NCBI RefSeq assembly: GCF_038443675.1
Contig: NZ_CP151762.1
Location: forward strand, 2,728,001-2,792,000
Reading direction: 5' to 3'
Origin: Yoonia sp. G8-12
GTDB taxonomy: Bacteria; Pseudomonadota; Alphaproteobacteria; Rhodobacterales; Rhodobacteraceae
DNA: 64,000 nucleotides
Shown: piece after piece, positions 17,273 through 26,411 of the stretch
Layout of the letters: every line of letters begins with the position of its first letter
How positions within the stretch are numbered: the first letter of the stretch is position 1
Translations under genes and position numbers: made by a program
Notes under the pieces: model-generated
What the model was told of the DNA's origin: nothing
Seen by the model: the letters and a program-made list of their open reading frames with translations, nothing else
Database searches by the model: none

Positions 17273-18658
17273 TTAGTACCGGTAGTGTTCTGGCTTGAAC
17301 GGGCCTTCGACGGTGACGCCGATGTAATCTGCCTGTTCCTTTCTCAGCTCGGTCAGTTTCACACCGATCCGCGCAAGGTGCAGACGCGCTACCTTTTCGT
17401 CCAGATGTTTGGGCAGAATATGCACGCCAACGGCGTAAGCATCGCCATTGTTCCAAAGCTCCATCTGCGCCAGCACTTGGTTGGTGAAGGATGCGGACAT
17501 CACGAAGGACGGGTGGCCCGTGGCATTGCCAAGGTTCAACAGACGCCCCTCAGACAGCAGGATCAGACGGTTGCCAGAAGGCATTTCGATCATGTCGACC
17601 TGTTCTTTGATGTTGGTCCACTTGTGGTTCTTCAACGCGGCCACCTGAATTTCGTTGTCGAAGTGGCCGATGTTGCCCACGATCGCCATGTCCTTCATCT
17701 CGCGCATATGCTCGATCCGGATGACGTCTTTGTTGCCGGTTGTGGTGATAAAGATGTCAGCGCTGTCCAGCACGTCCTCAAGCACGACGACCTCAAAACC
17801 GTCCATTGCGGCCTGCAGTGCGCAAATCGGGTCAACTTCGGTAACTTTCACACGCGCACCGGCACCGGCCAGTGACGCGGCCGAGCCTTTGCCCACATCG
17901 CCGTATCCACACACAACAGCAACCTTACCGGCCATCATGGTGTCAGTGGCGCGGCGGATACCGTCAACGAGCGATTCCTTGCAGCCGTATTTGTTGTCGA
18001 ACTTTGACTTGGTCACACTGTCATTCACGTTGATCGCAGGGAAAGGCAGCAAACCCTTCTTGTGCAGATCATAGAGGCGGTGAACGCCTGTTGTCGTTTC
18101 TTCGGACACACCTTTGATCGCATCGCGTGTCTTGGTGAACCAACCGGGGCTGGCAGCCATACGCTTGGCGATCTGTTTCTTGATGACTTCTTCTTCCTCG
18201 GACTGTGGCACGGGAATGATATCTTCGCCTGCTTCGGCGCGTGCACCCAGCAAGACATAAAGCGTCGCATCGCCACCATCATCAAGGATCATGTTTGCGC
18301 CTTCTGGGAACGCAAAGGATTTATCCAGGTAATCCCAATGCTCTTCCAGCGTCTGCCCCTTGATCGCGAACACGGGCGTTCCGCCTGCTGCAATCGCTGC
18401 CGCCGCGTGATCTTGGGTCGAGAAGATGTTGCAAGACGCCCAGCGGACATCGGCGCCCAGATCGACCAGCGTTTCAATCAAAACAGCCGTCTGAATGGTC
18501 ATGTGCAGCGAGCCCACAATCCGTGCGCCTGCGAGTGGTTTTTTGTCGCCATACTCTTCGCGCAGCGCCATCAGGCCCGGCATTTCGGTTTCAGCGATAT
18601 CCAGCTCTTTGCGGCCAAACTCAGCAAGGGCGATGTCCTTGACGATATAGTCTTTCAT
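17273..18658 (-). CDS. ahcY: Adenosylhomocysteinase
   Basis: SAH hydrolase splits S-adenosylhomocysteine into adenosine and homocysteine, keeping methyltransferases uninhibited. The 461-residue protein has LHMTIQTAVLIETL and CNIFSTQDHAAAA near residue 80, the NVNDSVTKSKFDN segment with the catalytic Lys/Asp region, the NAD motif CGYGDVGKG and the C-terminal KPEHYRY whose lysine and tyrosine reach the neighbouring NAD site. The ATG at 18658 is preceded by a strong GAGGAGG site; the upstream 32 codons of open frame encode the structured leader instead. Confidence 0.97.
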   Translation of the reverse strand: MKDYIVKDIALAEFGRKELDIAETEMPGLMALREEYGDKKPLAGARIVGSLHMTIQTAVLIETLVDLGADVRWASCNIFSTQDHAAAAIAAGGTPVFAIKGQTLEEHWDYLDKSFAFPEGANMILDDGGDATLYVLLGARAEAGEDIIPVPQSEEEEVIKKQIAKRMAASPGWFTKTRDAIKGVSEETTTGVHRLYDLHKKGLLPFPAINVNDSVTKSKFDNKYGCKESLVDGIRRATDTMMAGKVAVVCGYGDVGKGSAASLAGAGARVKVTEVDPICALQAAMDGFEVVVLEDVLDSADIFITTTGNKDVIRIEHMREMKDMAIVGNIGHFDNEIQVAALKNHKWTNIKEQVDMIEMPSGNRLILLSEGRLLNLGNATGHPSFVMSASFTNQVLAQMELWNNGDAYAVGVHILPKHLDEKVARLHLARIGVKLTELRKEQADYIGVTVEGPFKPEHYRY

Positions 18659-18704
18659 TAACTGCCTCCTCGGCGGGCGATTGATCAATTTGATGCGCTG
18701 ATAG

Positions 18705-18763
18705 CAGGGGTTCCAGCCTGCGACAATGGCAGCAGTGTCGCGCCTAAGGAACAATCACTTAGG
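18705..18763 (-). promoter_or_regulatory. Three tandem hairpins in the ahcY leader
   Basis: Reading the minus strand toward ahcY: CCTAAG/CTTAGG with a 9-base loop (18743-18763), GCGACA/TGTCGC with a 10-base loop (18720-18741), and CAGG/CCTG (18705-18720). They end 46 bases before the ahcY ATG. The set does not match the SAH or SAM-II consensus that I know. It could be an unrecognised regulatory leader or chance structure. Confidence 0.35.
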
Positions 18764-18877
18764 AACGCTTAAACTCTGGCGACGACGTGTCGAAACACAG
18801 CAGCGACCAACCGTTGACAGGTTTACGAATAGTATGCGCCGATTTATGTCAGAGATTGAACGAACCGTGGAGCTCTC

Positions 18878-19474
18878 ATGCCCAAAACCCAACCCCGCGC
18901 TTGGCAGCGGATGCTGTCCGGACGCAGGCTCGATCTTCTGGATCCGACGCCTGTTGATATCGAGATAGAGGATATCGCGCATGGTCTTGCCTTTGTCGCG
19001 CGCTGGAATGGTCAGACAAAGGGCGACTTTGCCTATTCGGTCGCGGAACATTCGCTCTTGGTCACCGAAATCTTTATGCACCAGCAACCCAAAGCACCGG
19101 TGAAGTGGCAATTGGCAGCCTTGCTTCATGATGCACCCGAGTACGTCATCGGCGATATGATCAGCCCCGTAAAAGCGGCGGTCGGGCCAGACTATGGGCT
19201 GCTGGACGACCGCTTGACGGCGGCCATTCACCTGCGGTTCGGACTGCCCGCGCAAATCCCGGTGGCGGTGAAAAAGCAGATCAAGAAAGCCGATAAACTG
19301 TCCGCGTGGCTGGAGGCGATTCAGATCGCGGGTTTCACACAGTCCGAAGCGGACAAATACTTTGGAAAACAGGATCCTGCGCTGGCGGATAGTCTGCAAA
19401 TCAGGCTCCGCCCACCTGTTGCAGTGCGCGATGACTATACTGCGCTCTACCACAAATTGGCGGCCGCCCTGTAG
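18878..19474 (+). CDS. HD-domain phosphohydrolase (YfbR/5'-nucleotidase-like)
   Basis: A 198-residue HD-superfamily protein. The metal ligands are visible in order: H in YSVAEHSLLV (about residue 57), the HD pair in LLHDAPEYVIGD (about 87-88) and the late aspartate in KKADKLSAW. The layout resembles YfbR-like 5'-deoxynucleotidases and roseobacterial phosphohydrolases. Divergent from ahcY, so it may share regulation with adenosine/SAH turnover, but this is only positional inference. Confidence 0.85.
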   Translation: MPKTQPRAWQRMLSGRRLDLLDPTPVDIEIEDIAHGLAFVARWNGQTKGDFAYSVAEHSLLVTEIFMHQQPKAPVKWQLAALLHDAPEYVIGDMISPVKAAVGPDYGLLDDRLTAAIHLRFGLPAQIPVAVKKQIKKADKLSAWLEAIQIAGFTQSEADKYFGKQDPALADSLQIRLRPPVAVRDDYTALYHKLAAAL

Positions 19475-19548
19475 TTCGTCGCAAAAGCGCAACGCTCCCT
19501 TAATGACTCTCAGCACATACTGCACCATCGCTGCTGCTGGGATGAAAA

Positions 19549-21590
19549 ATGGGTGTGACTCAAAATCCTCCTAAGAACAGGAAGGAACATCGTTTACTGC
19601 GCAAGCCAGAGCGGCTTTGGGCGCACTACTGCTTTGCATTGGTCATTGTCCTTTGTCTTATCGTTGCAAGCTATATTCAGAACCGTGGCATGGTAGAACG
19701 TGGGCTTCTGGCAGCTGAAGCGATCCAAAGCAGCAATGAACAAGTGCTCATCATTCAGAATATCGTCACAATATCTGATGAGGTTGTACGTGCTGGGGCC
19801 ACAGATCTTACAAACTTCGATAACGCGGTGCTCGGCTTCGAAACCATTTACGCGCAGATGCTCGCAACGCAACGCCGCTCCCAGTTATTTGACGACGACA
19901 TTTTTTCCCGGACCAGCCGCTGCATCAGAAAGTCCAGACATTCGTAACTTTGGCAAAACAGTTCTCGGCTGCGCCCAACGATCTTCGTTTTGGGCTGAAC
20001 CTGCGACTCAAGCTGCTTTATCGTCAAAGCGGCCTGCACAACGACTTGCTGGAGGTGGCCAGCCTCACGACTGCACGGTTCGAGGCCGAGGCGACCCGCT
20101 TTCGGACACGCCAGAACGCGATGCTAGTTGCGTCGGGGCTTGTTTTGCTGGCCGAGGCGCTTTTCATCTTTCGACCGGCGCAGCATTCCGTGCTTTCCAG
20201 CATGAAATCAATGCGCGAGAAAACCAATGATCTGCGTGCATCACAAAAGAAGCTGAAAACCGTGAATGCGCAGCTAGAGCATATGGTTCGGCACGACCCT
20301 CTGACCGGTTTGCCCAATCGCAAATCACTCATCGAACATTTGGACTATATTATCACGGACCAGCGCACCAATGAGTGGAGCCTGCTGCTCGTTGGTCTTG
20401 ATGGCTTTAAATCGATTAATGACACCATCGGACATGACTATGGTGACGCGCTGTTGATCGCGGTGAGCCGCGCATTGCAGAAGTGTGTCGATTTCGAACA
20501 TCTCGTCGCGCATGTCGGGGGCGATGAATTCGTTTTGATCTCGGACGAGCGAAGCCAGTATTTGATCCAGAGGATTATGGCCTCGCTGCAAGAACCGTTT
20601 GAGATCGAAGGGCGACGCGTTCCGATCAATGCCAGTATCGGACACCTGTTGATTGGCGACAGCGTTCGCCAGACGCATGATATTCTGGCCGATGCAGAGA
20701 TCGCGCTACAGTTCGCAAAAAACATTGGGGGCAACAGAGCGCAGGCCTTTACGCAAGATCTCAGGGACGAATTGGGCACGATGCAACAATTGCAGTTGGA
20801 CCTCACCGATGCGATCCGAAACGGCGAAATTGAGCCATGGTTTCAACCGCAAGTGCGGCTTTCCGATGGGCGCTTGCACGGTGCAGAAGTCCTGGTGCGA
20901 TGGCGGCATCCCACCCGTGGCCTGTTGACACCAGATATTTTCCTGCCCGCCGCCGAACGTGCCGCCTTGATGGTTGATCTTGACCATGTTGTCTGGAAGT
21001 CCGCCATGGACCTTGCGAGGGACTGGCAAGACGCAAATCTCTGGCGTCCGATCATCTCGCTGAACGCCGCACCCGAAACCATTTCCGATCCATATCTGAT
21101 TGAACGTTTTTTGCGCTCGCTTCAGCTTTCTGGCCTCGAGGCGGATCAAGTAATTGTCGAGGTTCTCGAAACGACGTTGATCAATGGCAAAGATGATCTC
21201 GCGTCGATCAACATCGACAGCCTTGCAGACTGCGGGATCGCGCTCGAACTGGATGATTTCGGGACCGGCTATGCATCACTTTCAAAGCTGACACAGCTGC
21301 CATTGGCGGGAATTAAGCTTGATCGTTCGCTGATCTCGTCACTTCCAGATCATGCAGCAGACAGTGTCGTGCGCGCAATCCTTGCGCTTGCCGCCGAACT
21401 TGGGCTGCATGTGATTGCTGAAGGCATTGAAAAAAGCGCGCAAGCGGCACATCTGAACGAACGTGGATGCAGCGTAGGACAAGGCTATGGTTTTGGCAGA
21501 CCGATGCCAGCCAAAGAGTTCACAGCTTGGCTTGCGGCCAATGCCACAACCAAGCTGAAAGTAGAGCCGGAAATCGCGCGTATCGGATGA
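19549..21590 (+). pseudogene. GGDEF-EAL cyclic-di-GMP protein, interrupted by one frameshift
   Basis: Two frames make a protein of about 680 residues. The first (19549 to about 19906) holds a transmembrane helix (WAHYCFALVIVLCLIVASYI) and the start of a periplasmic helical sensor. After a break at the T6 run 19901-19906, the second frame continues the sensor, a second helix (about 20125-20170), a GGDEF domain with intact VGGDEF but no RxxD inhibitory site, and an EAL domain. In the latter EAL reads EVL, while the Asn, Glu, DDFGTG, Lys and AEGIE residues expected for phosphodiesterase activity are kept. One extra T gives the smooth join DDIFFPDQPLHQKV. Assembly error is likely; if real, membrane sensing is lost. 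Confidence 0.85.
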
Positions 21591-21657
21591 GGCACTTGAG
21601 GAATAGGCTTACAATCCGTATCTGAGGTTGAACAGGCTGACCAGAAAAGGGCGACAC

Positions 21658-22269
21658 ATGGCCAATCATCTCTACACGCATGATCTGCCCGATGGGCTTG
21701 ATCTGGGTCCGGTTGTCGCAATCGATTGCGAAACGATGGGATTGAACCCGCACCGTGATCGGCTTTGCCTGATCCAAATGTCAGGCGGCGACGGTGACTG
21801 CCATCTTGTTCAGGTCACCCTCGGCCAGACCGCCGCACCGAACCTATGCGCCATGCTGGAAGATCCCAATATACTCAAACTCTTCCACTTTGGCCGTTTT
21901 GATATCGCCGCCCTGTTAAATGCCTTTGGCGCTGTGACAGCCCCCGTTTACTGCACGAAAATCGCCTCAAAGCTGGTGCGCACGTACACGGACCGTCACG
22001 GCCTCAAGGTCTTGTTGCAAGATATGGTCGGAATCGACATCTCAAAGCACCAACAACAAAGCGATTGGGGTGCGCCAAAATTGACGGAAGCACAGTTGGA
22101 TTACGCGGCCTCTGATGTGCTCTATCTACATCAACTTAAGGAAAAATTCGACATCTTGCTGGCCCGCGAAGGACGCAGCGACATCGCACAGGCCTGTTTC
22201 GACTTCCTGCCAACACGTGCGAAGCTCGACCTTGCCGGATGGCCCGAACTCGACATCTTTTCACACTGA
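21658..22269 (+). CDS. rnd: Ribonuclease D (catalytic domain only)
   Basis: A 203-residue DEDDy 3'-5' exonuclease. Exo I is IDCETMGL (D and E), Exo II is KLFHFGRFDIAAL, and Exo III is YAASDVLYL with the catalytic tyrosine and aspartate. It lacks the HRDC domains of the E. coli enzyme, as in many alphaproteobacterial RNase D proteins of about 200 residues. The ATG at 21658 gives the family start MANHLYTHDLP. Its stop overlaps the kdsD start, putting tRNA/RNA 3' processing upstream of envelope genes in one transcription unit. Confidence 0.93.
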   Translation: MANHLYTHDLPDGLDLGPVVAIDCETMGLNPHRDRLCLIQMSGGDGDCHLVQVTLGQTAAPNLCAMLEDPNILKLFHFGRFDIAALLNAFGAVTAPVYCTKIASKLVRTYTDRHGLKVLLQDMVGIDISKHQQQSDWGAPKLTEAQLDYAASDVLYLHQLKEKFDILLAREGRSDIAQACFDFLPTRAKLDLAGWPELDIFSH

Positions 22270-23237
22270 TGGCGGATCATCAGAAATTTCTGGCGACCGC
22301 GCGTAGAGTTGTCACGCAAGAGGCCGATGCACTGACAATTTTAGCAGACGGGCTTGGCGAAAGTTTTGGCCAAGCGGTTGAGCTATTGCTGAACGCCAAT
22401 GGGCGCGTGATCGTGTCTGGAATGGGCAAATCAGGGCATATTGCCCGCAAGATCGCAGCAACTTTTGCCAGCACGGGCACGCCTGCGCATTTCGTGCATC
22501 CCGCCGAAGCAAGCCATGGCGATCTGGGCATGATGACGCGTGGCGATGTTGTGCTGGTGCTGTCCAATTCTGGCGAAACGCCCGAACTGGCCGATCTTGT
22601 CGCGTATACGCGGCGGTTTAGCATCCCCATGATCGGCGTGGCCAGCAGACCAGAAAGCACGCTCTTGCAGCGCTCTGATGTTGCCATCGTTTTGCCTGCC
22701 TTGAAAGAGGCCTGCGGTACCGGCGTTGTACCCACGACATCGACAACAATGACACTGGCGCTGGGCGATGCGCTCGCCGTGGCTTTGATGGAGCATCGGG
22801 ATTTCACACCAGAAAATTTCCGCGAGTTCCATCCGGGGGGCAAACTTGGCGCGCAACTGTCGAAGGTTTCTGACCTGATGCACATGAATGGCGCTGTCCC
22901 ACTTGTTGCAGCCGACACTCCGATGAGTGACGCGCTCTTGGAAATCAGCCAAAAGGGGTTTGGTGTTGTTGGCGTAACAGATCACGACAAGCGCCTTATC
23001 GGGATCGTCACGGACGGCGACCTACGGCGTCACATGTCAGGATTGCTTGATCACACCGCAAGTGAGGTCATGACCGCAGATCCTGCAACAGTTGCCCCCG
23101 CCGCGTTGGCAGTTGAGGCCGTGGCAATGATGAATGCCAAAAAGATTACCTGCCTTTTCGCAGTTGATCCGAAGGGAGGCGGCCAAGTTTCAGGCATCCT
23201 GCACATTCATGACTGCCTGCGCGCCGGGATCGTCTAG
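22269..23237 (+). CDS. kdsD: Arabinose-5-phosphate isomerase KdsD/KpsF
   Basis: Converts ribulose 5-phosphate to arabinose 5-phosphate, first step to Kdo for LPS or capsule. The 322-residue protein has an N-terminal SIS domain (GMGKSGHIARKIAATFASTGTPA and LVLSNSGETPE within residues 50-105, VPTTSTTMTLALGDALA near 155-170) and two C-terminal CBS domains (about 200-260 and 268-322, LIGIVTDGDLRRH in the first). Start overlaps the rnd stop (TGATG). Followed directly by lptC, the usual order. Confidence 0.95.
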   Translation: MADHQKFLATARRVVTQEADALTILADGLGESFGQAVELLLNANGRVIVSGMGKSGHIARKIAATFASTGTPAHFVHPAEASHGDLGMMTRGDVVLVLSNSGETPELADLVAYTRRFSIPMIGVASRPESTLLQRSDVAIVLPALKEACGTGVVPTTSTTMTLALGDALAVALMEHRDFTPENFREFHPGGKLGAQLSKVSDLMHMNGAVPLVAADTPMSDALLEISQKGFGVVGVTDHDKRLIGIVTDGDLRRHMSGLLDHTASEVMTADPATVAPAALAVEAVAMMNAKKITCLFAVDPKGGGQVSGILHIHDCLRAGIV

Positions 23238-23239
23238 TC

Positions 23240-23842
23240 TTGGCCCTGTCCGATCATCTTCGTTCCCAGCTTGTCGGGTGGGCCAAGATGATCCTGCCGC
23301 TTTGTGCCTTGGCGCTGCTGTCCACGCTGTTTCTTTTTGCGCGATCAACCACAGAGCAAAACAGCATTACCGTCGCAGACGTCGAGGCGATTGCCCGCGA
23401 ACAGCGTGTCTCTGCACCAGAGTTTTCCGGAGTCACCGATGATGGCGCTGTCATCGTCGTATCGGCAGCATCCGCTAGACCGGATACAACACGCCCCGAC
23501 ACCATAGAAATTAGTGATATGCGCTTGCGCATGGACAATGCTGACGGCAGCAGTGTTGAGGTGACCGCGACCGATGGCGAGGTTGATGGTCGCGCCCAGA
23601 TCGCCCGTTTTCTTGGACTTGCCAGATTGATCACATCAAATGGCTATCAGATGGAAACCAATGGGTTGATCGCAGAGCTTGCGACTGGGCAGATTACGTC
23701 GAATGGCCTGTTGGAAATCCGCGCACCATTTGGGTATCTGACCGCTGGGAAAGTCACATTTCAGTCAGCCGTTGAGGGCAAAGCGCAGGAGATGCTGTTC
23801 ACTGACGGCGTGCGCCTGCTATATACACCGCAAACACCGTGA
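23240..23842 (+). CDS. lptC: LPS export protein LptC
   Basis: A 200-residue bitopic protein: one membrane anchor (about residues 17-34, ILPLCALALLSTLFLFA) and a periplasmic beta-jellyroll that links the LptBFG transporter to LptA. The repeated GEVDGRAQIARFLG/TNGLIAELATGQITSNG strands fit the family. The start is a TTG two bases after the kdsD stop; an ATG 16 codons later would remove residues before the anchor, so the TTG is preferred but not certain. Stop overlaps the lptA start. Confidence 0.88.
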   Translation: MALSDHLRSQLVGWAKMILPLCALALLSTLFLFARSTTEQNSITVADVEAIAREQRVSAPEFSGVTDDGAVIVVSAASARPDTTRPDTIEISDMRLRMDNADGSSVEVTATDGEVDGRAQIARFLGLARLITSNGYQMETNGLIAELATGQITSNGLLEIRAPFGYLTAGKVTFQSAVEGKAQEMLFTDGVRLLYTPQTP

Positions 23843-24345
23843 TGAAGGATACTGCATTCATGCTGAAACATATCGCATTTTGGGCAGCTCTTTCTTTCAC
23901 AGCGCCTCTGGCGTCACACGCCCAGACCAACATCAATCTAGGTGGAATAGAAGTTGATACGGCGGCCGCAATAGAGGTGACCGCGGAAAGCCTTGCGATT
24001 GATCAAGACAGCGGCACGGCGGTTTTTGAAGGTAACGTGATGATCTTGCAGGGTGCACTGCGCCTGACGGCTGGCCGGGTAGAGGTGGTTTATGGCACCG
24101 ATACGTCGGAGATCGCGCGCCTTCTCGCATCGGGCGGCGTTACTTTTGTAACCGCAGATGAAGCCGCTGAAGCAGAGCAGGCCGATTATGATATTCGTAC
24201 CGGCCTTCTGGTTCTGAGCGGCGACGTTTTACTGACGCAAGGCGCAAGCGCGATTTCTGCGGGACAGATGACAATCAACGTCACAGACGGTACCGCAACG
24301 ATGGACGGACGCGTACGTACCGTTCTGCAACAAGGTGACAACTGA
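23842..24345 (+). CDS. lptA: LPS transport periplasmic protein LptA
   Basis: A periplasmic bridge protein of about 167 residues. After a signal peptide (cleavage probably after SHAQ) comes the OstA-like domain: ITAESLAIDQDSGTAVFEGNV, GALRLTAGRVEVVYG and YDIRTGLLVLSGDVLLTQG, the characteristic beta-strand repeats that stack head to tail. I choose the ATG at 23842; a GTG one codon earlier is also possible. Its stop overlaps the lptB start by one base. Confidence 0.92.
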   Translation: MKDTAFMLKHIAFWAALSFTAPLASHAQTNINLGGIEVDTAAAIEVTAESLAIDQDSGTAVFEGNVMILQGALRLTAGRVEVVYGTDTSEIARLLASGGVTFVTADEAAEAEQADYDIRTGLLVLSGDVLLTQGASAISAGQMTINVTDGTATMDGRVRTVLQQGDN

Positions 24346-25106
24346 TGCCTGACGCGCCTCAACTCAGCATCAAAGTCGGTGATGTCGGGCTTCATATTGT
24401 CAATTTACGCAAAAGCTATCGCAAGAGACTGGTCATCCGCGACGTAAGCATTGATCTGGGACGAGGCGAGGTGGTGGCGCTTCTCGGGCCGAACGGATCT
24501 GGCAAAACAACCTGTTTTTATGCCATTGCCGGGCTTGTGACCCCAGAAGGCGGGCGCGTCATCATTGATGGCCGTGATGTGACAACCTTGCCAATGTATC
24601 GCCGTGCACAGCTTGGGATCGGGTATCTTCCGCAGGAAATGTCGATCTTTCGCGGTTTGTCCGTGGAGGACAACATCATGTCGATCCTTGAAATCGCCGT
24701 GCCTGACAGACACCGCCGTAGGGAACGGCTCGAAGAGCTCTTGTCGGAATTCTCGATTGAACACTTGCGGCGCGCCTCTGCGATGGCGCTTTCAGGTGGT
24801 GAACGCAGGCGGGTCGAGATCGCGCGCTGTCTTGCAGCGGGGCCAAAGTACGTCCTGCTTGATGAACCTTTCGCCGGGGTTGACCCGATTGCCGTGGGCG
24901 AAATCCGGCATTTGGTGGCTGACCTGAAAAACCGTGGTATCGGCGTTTTGATCACCGATCACAATGTGCAGGAAACGCTTCAGATCGTCGACCGTGCCTA
25001 CATTTTGCACGACGGCAAGGTGCTGATGAGTGGGACAACACAAGAGGTTGTTCAGGATGAAAACGTCCGCCGCGTCTATCTAGGAAAAAACTTCCGGGTG
25101 AACTGA
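24345..25106 (+). CDS. lptB: LPS export ABC transporter ATP-binding protein LptB
   Basis: The cytoplasmic ATPase that drives LPS extraction through LptFG. The 253-residue protein has Walker A GPNGSGKTT, a Q-loop followed by YLPQEMSIFRGLSVEDNI, the ABC signature LSGGERRR, Walker B YVLLDEPFAGVD and switch histidine ITDHNVQE, with the typical LptB ending YLGKNFRVN. A short N-terminal extension precedes the usual LHIVNLRKSY. Last gene of rnd-kdsD-lptCAB; rpoN, which often follows lptB elsewhere, is absent and hpf comes next. Confidence 0.96.
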   Translation: MPDAPQLSIKVGDVGLHIVNLRKSYRKRLVIRDVSIDLGRGEVVALLGPNGSGKTTCFYAIAGLVTPEGGRVIIDGRDVTTLPMYRRAQLGIGYLPQEMSIFRGLSVEDNIMSILEIAVPDRHRRRERLEELLSEFSIEHLRRASAMALSGGERRRVEIARCLAAGPKYVLLDEPFAGVDPIAVGEIRHLVADLKNRGIGVLITDHNVQETLQIVDRAYILHDGKVLMSGTTQEVVQDENVRRVYLGKNFRVN

Positions 25107-25341
25107 TTCTTTTGCGTCGTTAACCTTTGCATCATTGACAACAGACCGCGATTCATCGCCAAATAGAGATGATGACAAACCCGTTTTCTTTCCCTGCACA
25201 CTTGCCGGCCAATCGCCGGTCAATGCGGATAAGGGTAATGATATCGGGGGGTTATCGTGATCCACTCATATAACTTTGCTTTGCTTTGCCGATGAATTGG
25301 CGAAGATCCTTGTTCTGTTATGATCCAATAAAGGAGATACG

Positions 25342-25917
25342 ATGCGTTACCAAATCAGTGGAAAACAAATCGACATTGGCGCAGCCTTACAAACTCATGT
25401 GCAGACCGAGCTAGAAGAAATTCTGAGCAAATATGCCGGGCGTCCAACGGAAGCTTATGTTGTGTTTTCAAAGTCGGGCCACGAGTATGTTTGCGAAGCC
25501 GTTGTACATCTTTCAACGGGCCTCACTGCCCAAGCGACTGGCAAAGCGAACGAGATTTACGCCGCTTTTGATGCAAGTTCCGAAAAAATGGACAAGCAGC
25601 TTCGCCGCTATAAACGCCGCCTGAAGGATCACCACAAGGAACGATCACAGCCAGTTGAACTTTCGGACGCTGGGTCATATATCCTCGAATCAAGAGAAGA
25701 GTCTGATGACGACGGGCAAGACTCAGTGAACGCGATGATCGTCGCTGAGATGGAGACAAAAATACCATCGCTGTCTGTTGGTGAAGCGGTCATGCAGATG
25801 GAAATTGCAAGTGCCCCGGTTTTGGTTTTCCGGAACGAAAAACACAACGGGGTGAACGTCGTTTATCGACGCGATGACGGAAACATTGGATGGATCGATC
25901 CCCGCTCATCGGGTTAG
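25342..25917 (+). CDS. hpf: Long-form ribosome hibernation promoting factor
   Basis: A 191-residue protein: N-terminal sigma-54 modulation/S30AE domain (residues 1-100, starts MRYQISGKQIDIG) that sits in the decoding site of idle ribosomes, an acidic linker, and the C-terminal dimerisation domain (about 130-190, SVGEAVMQMEIASAPVLVF and GNIGWIDPR) that joins 70S ribosomes into 100S dimers. AAGGAG lies 5 bases before the ATG. Found upstream of ptsN as in many proteobacteria. Confidence 0.94.
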   Translation: MRYQISGKQIDIGAALQTHVQTELEEILSKYAGRPTEAYVVFSKSGHEYVCEAVVHLSTGLTAQATGKANEIYAAFDASSEKMDKQLRRYKRRLKDHHKERSQPVELSDAGSYILESREESDDDGQDSVNAMIVAEMETKIPSLSVGEAVMQMEIASAPVLVFRNEKHNGVNVVYRRDDGNIGWIDPRSSG

Positions 25918-25946
25918 TCTGCAACTTCAAGTGAGAGACGCAATCA

Positions 25947-26411
25947 ATGCAACTTAGCGACATTCTCAAGGCGAATGCTGTAAAGTCTATTTCATCTTGC
26001 ACCAGCAAGAAGCGTCTCTTCCATGATCTGGGCGAGCTTGCTGAGACCAGTTATGGGCTCAGCGCCACCAGCGTGATCGAGGCATTGATGGAACGCGAAA
26101 ACCTTGGGCCAACAGGTGTGGGCCAAGGCATTGCGTTGCCACATGCGCGCATGCCAGAGGCCAAAGATGTGTTCGGTCTGTTCTTGCGCTTAGAAAAACC
26201 GCTGGACTTTGATGCCGTCGACCGCCAGCCGGTGGATCTGGTTTTTGCACTTATTGCACCTGAAAACGCTGGCGTTGATCACCTTAAGGCGCTTGCATTG
26301 GTGTCACGGACACTGCGCAATACGTCAATTTGCGCCAAGCTTCGCGCCAACCAAGAAGCAAACACACTGCATACGATTCTGACTGCGGTTGAATCTACTC
26401 AGGCAGCCTAA
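25947..26411 (+). CDS. ptsN: PTS IIA-like nitrogen regulatory protein PtsN
   Basis: A 154-residue IIA-Ntr protein, end point of the EINtr-NPr phosphorelay that regulates K+ uptake, carbon and nitrogen balance rather than sugar import. The phosphorylated histidine is in GIALPHARMP (about residue 68) and the family segment PVDLVFALIAPE follows. It starts 29 bases after hpf. Its stop codon overlaps the stop of the convergent sulfotransferase gene by 4 bases. Confidence 0.95.
   Translation: MQLSDILKANAVKSISSCTSKKRLFHDLGELAETSYGLSATSVIEALMERENLGPTGVGQGIALPHARMPEAKDVFGLFLRLEKPLDFDAVDRQPVDLVFALIAPENAGVDHLKALALVSRTLRNTSICAKLRANQEANTLHTILTAVESTQAA

Noticed and set aside
18659..18763. SAH or SAM riboswitch upstream of ahcY
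   Set aside because: The core sequences of the known classes are absent; GAGGAGG near the ATG is simply the ribosome site.
25297..25324. TTGGCG-N16-TATGAT as an hpf promoter
   Set aside because: The expected start would fall on the ribosome site itself, leaving almost no leader, so I do not call it a promoter.
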